DNA of 5,660 bases, taken from contig CAJXAU010000131.1 in NCBI GenBank assembly GCA_913050205.1, positions 1 through 5,660 on the forward strand, read 5' to 3'. Positions within the stretch are counted from its first letter, which is position 1. Every line of letters begins with the position of its first letter. The stretch is from an uncultured Verrucomicrobiota bacterium (GTDB taxonomy: Bacteria > Verrucomicrobiota > Verrucomicrobiia > Limisphaerales > UBA1096). This document shows, piece after piece, positions 1 through 5,660 of this stretch. The notes below the pieces were generated by a model, which saw nothing but the letters and a program-made list of their open reading frames with translations, searched no databases and had not been told where the DNA came from. The translations under genes and the position numbers were made by a program.

Positions 1-12
1 GCGTAGTTTCAT
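1..12 (-). CDS. Possible first codons of the next minus-strand gene
   Basis: An ATG at 12-10 opens Met-Lys-Leu-Arg to the window edge and is preceded by AAGG (23-20) at 7-base spacing. Only four codons are visible, so nothing can be said of the product. The evidence is the start codon plus the weak ribosome binding site only. Confidence 0.25.
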
Positions 13-40
13 ATTGGAACCTTATTGAAAATTGGATTTC

Positions 41-53
41 TTGCCTTCGGCAA
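41..53 (-). terminator. Small hairpin downstream of addA, weak terminator candidate
   Basis: TTGCC (41-45) and GGCAA (49-53) can pair around a 3-base loop. On the minus strand the stem is followed after several bases only by a short TTTT within CCAATTTTCAAT, so it lacks the strong U-run of a classical intrinsic terminator. It lies between addA and a possible next start codon. Confidence 0.18.
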
Positions 54-82
54 ATTCTAGACGACCAATTCAAAAAAACCAG

Positions 83-154
83 TCAAAAATCGAATAGTTT
101 AAAAGCATTCACTGCCGATCTTCTTCTGAGCCAACTCCATACTCGTTTGCTCAT
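83..154 (-). CDS. Possible 23-residue cationic small ORF downstream of addA
   Basis: The ATG at 154-152 lies 15 bases after the addA stop and is preceded by AAGGAAGTAGGG (170-159), a purine-rich stretch that could act as a ribosome binding site: AGGAAG ends 9 bases before the ATG and AGGG 4 bases before it. The reading frame encodes MSKRVWSWLRRRSAVNAF followed by KLFDF and ends with TGA at 85-83. The peptide is basic with two tryptophans and an RRR run; no family was recognised. An ORF this short arises easily by chance. Alternatives are a leftover of a degraded gene or untranslated operon tail. Confidence 0.22.
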   Translation of the reverse strand: MSKRVWSWLRRRSAVNAFKLFDF

Positions 155-169
155 TTTTCCCTACTTCCT

Positions 170-3100
170 TTAATCCACGTCCAACAGCGAGTGTGTATGG
201 GTAAATAATAGCTGACAGCTAATCACTGACTCTTCCAAGCCGGTTAGCTTGGCTAATGCGGAACGGTATAGCTGCAATTGCGGACGATGCCGGTCGGCGG
301 CTTCCTCGCCGGCTTTTTCTGTTTTGAAGTCGATGATCTCTGCGCGGTCGGCGAAAAGGTGGACGCGATCAAACACTCCGGAAATCAACTCGTCACCAAG
401 CACCACATCGAAAGGGCGTTCCCGCCAAAGTTCCACGTCAGAATCCGGCTTGGCCAAGCGCTTGGCCAAGGCCTCGTCAACCAAGCATTGCTCCACTTCA
501 TCGACAGCTTCGGCTGGCATCGTTTCCCGGAGTGACTCCAGCTTGGCCAAGGCCTCCTTCCCCGCCCATTCAATCTGCTCGAAACCCTTGTGCACATCCT
601 CTCCATGCGATGTCGCTTGGCCAAACACCGCGTCGAACAATCGATCTGCCGGGACAATATCGACCCTGTGCGTGGAAGGACGCCGCCTGGCCAAGTGTCG
701 ATGCTCGCGATTACCCTTAACGGTTGGGATGGCGGTTCTCGCACTCGTCTCTTCGGTTTCCCTTTTTTTCACCCAGTCAAACGACCCATCACAGAATGTC
801 AGATCTCCAGAAACTTCACCCTCTTCATCGGATGACTCTCCCTTCCCTGCCAGCGTTTCATTTAGCAGACGGGTATAGTTCAGAGATTTGCTGCTCTTTT
901 TAAACTCATTGGTGATGACGTAGAGACCGTGGCTCGCACGCGTCAACGCCACATAAAGCCGACACAAATTCTCGTAACACCCGTCCGATCGTGCCTCATT
1001 TATCGCCTGCTCAAGGCGCTCATCCACACTACAAAGTTCCGAGTTGGGCAGGGTGAGAATCCAGTCCAGTTCCCCCTCGTGTGTCTTTCGGACATGCAAT
1101 GATTCACGCCGTGCCTCATCCAATCGATTCCCCTCAAGGTCAGGCACGATGGTGGCGTCAAACGTCAGTCCTTTCGCCTTGTGGATTGTCATGACCTGCA
1201 CTGCCTTACCCCCGGCACTATCGGTTAGTTCCTGTTCCGGGATGAAGCGTGTAAATTCGTCGATATCACGAATGCCGCTCTCATCGAACTGCCTTGCCAT
1301 GTCCAAAAACTGCCCGGCACGCCAACGACTGAATTCATCAAGGTCGCTCGCGATCTTGCCAATCCAATCCAGAGCGACCGGCGCGAAACCCTTTTCGTAA
1401 ACCTGTCGTTGGACAACTCGTAATTCACCCATCCTCTTACTTTCATCCTCGGAAAGGTGATTCCCGAACGGCGTCAGCAACAGGTGGCCACAACTAAAAC
1501 CGTCACCCGGATGAGCCGCCGCCCTAAAAAGTGATAGCAGCGCACAGCCCAGTGAATTGTCTGCCCCCGGGTTACTCACTGTTTCCCCAACCACCGGCAG
1601 TTCCGGCATCTCACCGCGGAGAAAATTGACGACCTTTCGGACAACCTCATTTTTTTGAACGATCACCGCGCATCTCAGGTCATTCTCGATCGGTCGAAGT
1701 TTGCGAAGCAACTCTGCAATCAGTTGCAACCGATGCTCATCATCTCTTGCCGTCAAATAAAGCGCGTGCCCCTCTTCCTCCGGCTTGGCAGAGTGATGCG
1801 TGTCCCAGATGGCATTCCATCGTCTGACACCTTCCCCGAACTCATCGTATGCACTCAAGGTGTCTGCATTCCCGAAAACTAAATTCACCAAGTTCAACAC
1901 TTGAGGGCAGGATCGCCACGACTTTTTGAGGCTTCGGAAGCGGAATCTCTCTTTGTCGGCAGCATGGTATCTGGACTTTAAGTGATCGAATAATGTTGGG
2001 TCACCGCCACGCCACTGGTAGATGGATTGTTTCGGGTCGCCGACGCAAAATAGTGAGCGTTGCCCCTCCGGATCCTGCACTACTTCATCAACCAAATTCT
2101 CGAACACTCGCCATTGAACACGGCTTGTGTCCTGAAATTCATCGAGCAACCAGTGGTCAAACTGACCATCCAGACGGTACTCGATATCCAACCGACTTGG
2201 CCCACTGCCACCCAGCTTCGGTTCGTTTTTTGATGGGGCCAGAAGAATTGGAAAATCAGAAAAAACCAATCGGCCCGTGCGCCTGACCCGATCATCATAA
2301 TGGCTCTCAAAAAGGGCGAGCAAACTGTGTATCCCCTTGGTTTGGACCAACTTGGTCTGCAACTCTATCGAGATACAATGCCTCAGCACCTTGGCGAGGA
2401 GGCAACCAAATAAGTCGCTCACCTCATAATCCTTTCTATTATAGTTAAACTCCCATCCACCATCGGCCATGCGAGGTAACCCGACCATTGCCTCTTTGAA
2501 CAATTTTCCCGGCTTGCTGGAGTGATACAATGGCCGCCCCGGTTCCCAGTCCTTTAGATGAGCGAATATTTTTCCCCACTCACTATATAGCTTATCGTTA
2601 AATTCTTCGTGCGACTCCAATTCCTGCTCAAGCTCGCCCACCAGTTTGTTAAGATCGACTTGTTCGATAATCCACGAATGGCCATCTGGCCAAATGCGTG
2701 TTGGATCTCCCCAATATTCCTCCGAAGGCTCCTCCATGTACAATTCATGACAGTCATGGAGGTGCTTTGCGAATGCAGAAACAAAGCTTCGCTTATCCTT
2801 CCCGGCAGATGCCAATCGGTGCGACTCGATGATGGCATTATGGATGCCCTGCTCCAATTGACGACTGTCAAACATCCATTCAAGCACATCCATCCGCACT
2901 CGTTTCCGCTCGAATTCGCTCATGATGTCGAACTCGCCTCCCAGCCCAAATTCGAACGGGAACAGGCCAAGCATTCGATGAAAAAAACCATCGATGGTCC
3001 CGAGAGAAAGCCGAGGCATGTTCTCTATCAGGCGGCGCAATGCGGTCGAGAATTCCGCTTGGCCAAGCGGCGACAAATCGCATCCACCCTCAGCCAACTC

Positions 3101-3319
3101 CTTGGCCAAGCGCTTGGCTTCGCCTTCGCCCGAAGCGCCCTTGGCCAATTTCGTCAGAATCCCCTCGAAAAACTCCCCCGCCGCCTTCTTGGTAAATGTA
3201 AGCGCAATGATCCTGTCAGGGGCGACCTCGCTCACCAGCAAATGGATGAACCGATTGGTTAACTGATAGGTTTTGCCGGAACCGGCAGAAGCCCGGATGA
3301 GTGAGTTCGGAATTATCAC
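170..3319 (-). CDS. addA: AddA-like ATP-dependent helicase/nuclease subunit (UvrD/RecB superfamily 1A)
   Basis: This complete 1049-residue protein is predicted to be the motor and one nuclease of an AddAB complex, which unwinds and resects double-strand DNA ends in the cytoplasm before RecA loading. Helicase motifs appear in order: Walker A ASAGSGKT (10-17), Ia ALTFTKKAA (39-47), a TIDGFF motif (108-113), Walker B LLDEFQDTS (391-399), motif III VGDPKQSIYQWRG (426-438), motif IV SWRSCPQVLNLVN (467-479), motif V VMTIHKAKGLTF (709-720) and motif VI RLYVALTRA (787-795, with likely arginine finger R794). A RecB-family nuclease follows: H910, GVFDRV with D984, IIDFKT with D997 and K999, and QLQLY with Q1014 and Y1018. 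All catalytic residues look intact. It is slightly shorter than typical AddA (about 1100-1250 residues). The GTG start at 3319 was chosen because it overlaps the addB stop and follows GGGAGG at 7-base spacing. The subunit name is inferred from domain order and the addB neighbour; RecB-like naming is the alternative. Confidence 0.92.
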   Translation of the reverse strand: MIIPNSLIRASAGSGKTYQLTNRFIHLLVSEVAPDRIIALTFTKKAAGEFFEGILTKLAKGASGEGEAKRLAKELAEGGCDLSPLGQAEFSTALRRLIENMPRLSLGTIDGFFHRMLGLFPFEFGLGGEFDIMSEFERKRVRMDVLEWMFDSRQLEQGIHNAIIESHRLASAGKDKRSFVSAFAKHLHDCHELYMEEPSEEYWGDPTRIWPDGHSWIIEQVDLNKLVGELEQELESHEEFNDKLYSEWGKIFAHLKDWEPGRPLYHSSKPGKLFKEAMVGLPRMADGGWEFNYNRKDYEVSDLFGCLLAKVLRHCISIELQTKLVQTKGIHSLLALFESHYDDRVRRTGRLVFSDFPILLAPSKNEPKLGGSGPSRLDIEYRLDGQFDHWLLDEFQDTSRVQWRVFENLVDEVVQDPEGQRSLFCVGDPKQSIYQWRGGDPTLFDHLKSRYHAADKERFRFRSLKKSWRSCPQVLNLVNLVFGNADTLSAYDEFGEGVRRWNAIWDTHHSAKPEEEGHALYLTARDDEHRLQLIAELLRKLRPIENDLRCAVIVQKNEVVRKVVNFLRGEMPELPVVGETVSNPGADNSLGCALLSLFRAAAHPGDGFSCGHLLLTPFGNHLSEDESKRMGELRVVQRQVYEKGFAPVALDWIGKIASDLDEFSRWRAGQFLDMARQFDESGIRDIDEFTRFIPEQELTDSAGGKAVQVMTIHKAKGLTFDATIVPDLEGNRLDEARRESLHVRKTHEGELDWILTLPNSELCSVDERLEQAINEARSDGCYENLCRLYVALTRASHGLYVITNEFKKSSKSLNYTRLLNETLAGKGESSDEEGEVSGDLTFCDGSFDWVKKRETEETSARTAIPTVKGNREHRHLARRRPSTHRVDIVPADRLFDAVFGQATSHGEDVHKGFEQIEWAGKEALAKLESLRETMPAEAVDEVEQCLVDEALAKRLAKPDSDVELWRERPFDVVLGDELISGVFDRVHLFADRAEIIDFKTEKAGEEAADRHRPQLQLYRSALAKLTGLEESVISCQLLFTHTHSLLDVD
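449..470. repeat. Double CTTGGCCAAG palindrome forming a 22-bp perfect palindrome
   Basis: Two exact copies of CTTGGCCAAG (449-458 and 461-470) are separated by CG. Because AAGCGCTT in the middle is also self-complementary, the whole 22 bp reads identically on both strands. It lies within addA and encodes Leu-Ala-Lys-Arg-Leu-Ala-Lys (residues 951-957), between helicase motif VI and the nuclease core, in a stretch without catalytic motifs. Confidence 0.9.
542..551. repeat. CTTGGCCAAG palindrome, exact copy
   Basis: This exact 10-bp palindrome lies within addA and is read in frame as Leu-Ala-Lys (residues 924-926). Its context GCTTGGCCAAGG is the same 12-mer as at 460-471. Confidence 0.9.
616..625. 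repeat. CTTGGCCAAG palindrome, one mismatch
   Basis: CTTGGCCAAA differs from the consensus at the last base. It lies in addA and is read as Phe-Gly-Gln (residues 899-901), a different codon phase from the neighbouring copies at 449-470 and 542-551. Confidence 0.65.
686..695. repeat. CTTGGCCAAG palindrome, one mismatch
   Basis: CCTGGCCAAG differs from the consensus at the second base. It is read in addA as Leu-Ala-Arg (residues 876-878) in a linker between motif VI and the nuclease domain. Confidence 0.6.
3058..3067. repeat. CTTGGCCAAG palindrome, exact copy
   Basis: This exact copy near the 5' end of addA is read as Leu-Gly-Gln (residues 85-87), in the segment between motif Ia and the TIDGFF motif. 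It shares the 13-mer GCTTGGCCAAGCG with the copy starting at 448. Confidence 0.9.
3101..3120. repeat. Partial second copy of the composite palindrome
   Basis: CTTGGCCAAGCGCTTGGC (3101-3118) is identical to the first 18 bases of the 22-bp unit at 449-470; the second palindrome is then broken (CTTGGCTT). It is read in addA as Ala-Lys-Arg-Leu-Ala-Lys (residues 68-73). The two places are about 2.65 kb apart and encode non-homologous parts of the protein. Confidence 0.85.
3140..3149. repeat. CTTGGCCAAG palindrome, one mismatch
   Basis: CTTGGCCAAT differs from the consensus at the last base; the inner 8-mer TTGGCCAA is intact. It is read in addA as Leu-Ala-Lys (residues 58-60), close to the copies at 3058 and 3101. 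Confidence 0.65.
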
Positions 3320-3332
3320 GGATTTGCCTCCC
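3316..3332 (-). promoter_or_regulatory. addA ribosome binding site and GTGA stop-start overlap
   Basis: On the minus strand GGGAGG (3332-3327) lies inside the last addB codons, 7 bases before the GTG start (3319-3317). The addB stop TGA (3318-3316) shares bases with that start as GTGA. This decides the addA start and suggests translational coupling, which would keep the two subunits near 1:1. Confidence 0.8.
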
Positions 3333-5660
3333 GTCCCGGTTCCAGCGCCGCACCCTCCCCGTCGTCAAACAGAATGGACTTATAATCATCGTACATCGGT
3401 TTGGGGTTCGGAGGCCAAAAGCGGCCGGACTTCACATCATTTACCACACCGATTGCACATTTATTTGCCGCTTCCAGCAATGTCGTGTCGCTCGGGTTTA
3501 GCAACCGGACTCCGACATCCGCCCCCACCTCCGGGATGTTGAAATAGCCTAACAGGATCGCGTTACCATATTTTTCCTCAAGAGCCATTGCGTAAAGCGG
3601 TAATTGCAATCCGACCCAATACATTGATTTTCCTTCCACCTCAAAACGAGCGTAGTCACGGGTCCATTCACCATGCTTGGCCTCGTCGTACTTCATCCAG
3701 TGTTTTTTTGCAGGATCGCTCGCCGTACTGGATGTCTTGTAGTCGAGCACCCGCACCTCACCTGTTTCCTCGTTTTTCTCAATCCGGTCGATCCTCCCCC
3801 GAACCAGCATGCCGCCAATTTCCAGTTCGAAGCCCTCCTCGGTCCCAATGATCCTCCATCCGGCCTTTAACTCCTCCGCCTGAATGCTGGCCACCACGCT
3901 AAGGCGCTTTGCGGCGATCTCACTCTGAACGATTAGCGGCAGTGAAAGATGATTACCAAACCGCCGCTTCACTTGAGCATTCAGCTTTTCTGTAAAATAC
4001 GCATTGATCTTTTTCGGATCGAACACGTTGGACATGGACTCATCCCTCCCATACTCATCAAGCACACCATGTATGAGATTCCCAAAACCGCGTGGGTCGA
4101 GTTCTCGCTGGTCGATGTCGAGAGCCTGCATCCTTCTCACGTGCTTCAGAAAAAAACGGTAGGGACAGGAGAGGTAATCCGCCATCGCGGTAACGCCAAG
4201 TCTTTCGGGTGGTTTGGCATCCGCCGCAGATAACTTCCAAGGCACACTCCAAGCCGGAGCCTGAACAAGCGGAGGCAGCGGAGCGAACAGGTGATCCACC
4301 CGGCTCGGCAACCCGGAGTCATCACAACGGAACAACAACCGCGACGGTTTCAATGGATCACCGTTCACTCTTTGCCGACCCACAAACAAATCTACACGGC
4401 CCCGCTTGGCCCGGACTGAAACAAGCAACTCCAACAGCCAGGCATCCCGGGCAAATCGATCTTCGTTGGTTCGCAACCCTAATTGTTTACGCAGGCTCTC
4501 AGGCAAAAAACGATCCCCGTGGATCGACTCCGGCAACACCCCCTCGTTCACACCGGCGACCAAAAGATGGGGGGCATCCTCCCAAGCCAACTCCAACCAA
4601 CCTTGGAGGTCGATCGTGTCCGATGGTCGTTCGGTAACCAACGACTCCCTGCCGAGTGAATCGATCAGCAGGGTCAATTCCGCCACCACATCTCGCTTGG
4701 CCTTGGGCGGGATCATCACATCAATGCAAGCCAGTCGATCCTTCAACAAACGAATGACCTCGACACATAACGCGTCATCCTCGTTATCAACATGAAATTC
4801 CCGACCAGCGAATGTTTGCTTTAGAAATTCCAACAGTCTTTGGAATGACTCATCCCCTTCAATCGCTCGCAACTCGTTTTGGAGATGCCTCAACGCTGTG
4901 CGAGCCAAGATTCTCCTACCGATGTTGTCTTTCTCGCTTTCCTTCTCAAAATTCAACTCGCTCGACGCTGCCAAGCTGACTGGCAGATGTTTCTCTCGCA
5001 CTTCATCCAGCCCGAGGAGTAATGGTGTGGGGGCAATCGATTCATCCAATTTTTTCAACCAGGCCCAACTGTCCGGCAATCGTAGGAACGCATCCGCGTT
5101 CGTGTACGTAGGAGACTGCAACACCGCCAGAAGCGATTTCAAAAATGCGACAACTGAGGCACGGCGGACCGCTGAGCCTGCGGGATTGAATCCTCGAAGA
5201 GCCGCGCGGGAAAACTCACACTCGAGATACGGGATCACACTCGAATCCGCCGATCCCACAGCGGCACTATCGTAAACAGCGTCACCATATCGGGTGAGTA
5301 CCCCGGTAATCTCCGCCGCCTGAGTTTTTTCATCCAACGCCGGGTGGAGGTTTTCGTTCTCAAGAGATAGTTCGCGTTCGCACCAGTGCCCGGGGATCGG
5401 TCGTCCCCAATCGTCAAAAAACGCCTCTTCCGAACGAGGCCCAAAAACGACCAACTCAACAACACCGCCCAACTTGATCAACTGGCCAAGGGCGGATTGA
5501 ACGAGCGGTATCAAGTCTGTCACCCCCATGAGAACAACTCTCGAAATGCCGTCCGGCAATTCAGGTCCGGTCGCAGCATCACGCTTGGCATCATTCACAT
5601 CGACCAAGCCCACCTGCTCCAGAGTTTGCCGGTAGGCGGCCTCCAGCTTGGCTAGATCAC
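3316..5660 (-). CDS. addB: AddB-like helicase-nuclease subunit, 5' end outside the window
   Basis: About 781 codons are visible. The frame stays open to the window edge, so the gene starts beyond it; known AddB proteins exceed 1000 residues. Numbering here starts at the GTG codon at 5613, which is probably an internal valine because open sequence (..DLAKLEAAYRQTLEQ) precedes it. The middle part has the AddB-type segment LLVAGVNEGVLPES (350-363) followed by DRFLPESLRKQLGL (367-380), typical of the degenerate helicase half of AddB. A C-terminal PD-(D/E)XK nuclease follows: CPYRFF with C483, GNLIHGVLDEY with H515, RGRIDR with D609, VLDYKT with D624 and K626, and QLPLY with Q670 and Y674. These indicate an active nuclease that would cut the strand opposite to the one cut by AddA. 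Three C-terminal cysteines expected for an iron-sulfur cluster are replaced (P739, D742, L748). The gene overlaps addA by 4 bases, so the subunits are probably co-translated. Assignment is from motifs and operon context. Confidence 0.88.
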   Translation of the reverse strand, partial: DLAKLEAAYRQTLEQVGLVDVNDAKRDAATGPELPDGISRVVLMGVTDLIPLVQSALGQLIKLGGVVELVVFGPRSEEAFFDDWGRPIPGHWCERELSLENENLHPALDEKTQAAEITGVLTRYGDAVYDSAAVGSADSSVIPYLECEFSRAALRGFNPAGSAVRRASVVAFLKSLLAVLQSPTYTNADAFLRLPDSWAWLKKLDESIAPTPLLLGLDEVREKHLPVSLAASSELNFEKESEKDNIGRRILARTALRHLQNELRAIEGDESFQRLLEFLKQTFAGREFHVDNEDDALCVEVIRLLKDRLACIDVMIPPKAKRDVVAELTLLIDSLGRESLVTERPSDTIDLQGWLELAWEDAPHLLVAGVNEGVLPESIHGDRFLPESLRKQLGLRTNEDRFARDAWLLELLVSVRAKRGRVDLFVGRQRVNGDPLKPSRLLFRCDDSGLPSRVDHLFAPLPPLVQAPAWSVPWKLSAADAKPPERLGVTAMADYLSCPYRFFLKHVRRMQALDIDQRELDPRGFGNLIHGVLDEYGRDESMSNVFDPKKINAYFTEKLNAQVKRRFGNHLSLPLIVQSEIAAKRLSVVASIQAEELKAGWRIIGTEEGFELEIGGMLVRGRIDRIEKNEETGEVRVLDYKTSSTASDPAKKHWMKYDEAKHGEWTRDYARFEVEGKSMYWVGLQLPLYAMALEEKYGNAILLGYFNIPEVGADVGVRLLNPSDTTLLEAANKCAIGVVNDVKSGRFWPPNPKPMYDDYKSILFDDGEGAALEPGREANP
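5481..5490. repeat. CTTGGCCAAG palindrome, one mismatch, in addB
   Basis: ACTGGCCAAG keeps a TGGCCA core and the CCAAG half. On the minus strand it is read as Leu-Gly-Gln in addB, so the motif is not limited to addA. Confidence 0.5.

Noticed and set aside
54..86. Promoter for the next gene (TTGACT at 86-81 with TAGAAT at 59-54, minus strand)
   Set aside because: The spacer is 21 bases, outside the usual 16-18, and no better -10 pairs with this -35.
449..695. CRISPR array or tandem repeat
   Set aside because: The repeats are only 10 bp, spaced irregularly, embedded in coding sequence, and lack equal-length spacers. They form a dispersed palindrome family instead.
249..878. 209-codon plus-strand open frame, serine- and arginine-rich
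   Set aside because: It is opposite the nuclease-coding end of addA, with low-complexity composition typical of an antisense shadow and no domain seen.
2609..3262. 217-codon plus-strand open frame
   Set aside because: It lies wholly opposite the addA segment carrying residues about 20-237, which has convincing motifs. Its translation shows no recognisable domain, so it is an antisense shadow.
5611..5613. GTG as the start codon of the addB-like gene
   Set aside because: The frame stays open upstream to the window edge with protein-like sequence (LAKLEAAYRQTLEQ), and 765 residues would be short for AddB. The GTG is more likely an internal valine.

Overview
The window looks like bacterial chromosomal DNA of moderate GC content (roughly 50-55% by eye). 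It is almost fully occupied by two genes on the minus strand that encode the two subunits of an AddAB-type (RexAB/RecBCD-like) helicase-nuclease, the enzyme that resects double-strand breaks for RecA-dependent recombination. The lineage cannot be fixed from the sequence. The short N-terminus running straight into ASAGSGKTYQLTNRF resembles the UvrD/RecB-like helicases I associate with Verrucomicrobia and Planctomycetes, so I lean weakly towards that superphylum.

Layout in the direction of transcription (right to left): 5660-3316 is the 3' part of an addB-like gene, whose 5' end lies beyond the window. It is followed with a 4-base GTGA overlap by a complete addA-like gene, 3319-170. Positions 169-1 hold a short AT-rich tail with a possible 23-codon ORF (154-83), a small hairpin (53-41) and a possible start codon of the next gene (12-10). 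No RNA genes, CRISPR arrays, insertion sequences or convincing promoter were seen.

The AddA-like protein keeps all superfamily 1 helicase motifs and a C-terminal RecB-family nuclease. The AddB-like protein keeps an inactivated-helicase-type region and its own PD-(D/E)XK nuclease. The pair should therefore unwind DNA with one motor and cut both strands. The AddB-like subunit, however, appears to have lost the three C-terminal cysteines that hold an iron-sulfur cluster in Bacillus subtilis AddB, while the residues between them are preserved.

The most striking signal that the genes do not explain is a 10-bp perfect palindrome, CTTGGCCAAG. It occurs five times exactly and several more times in near-exact form. 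The copies concentrate near the two ends of addA, and one pair forms a 22-bp composite palindrome. The copies are read in two different codon frames (Leu-Ala-Lys or Leu-Gly-Gln), which points to a DNA-level repeated motif, comparable in style to the cyanobacterial HIP1 palindrome, rather than a protein motif.
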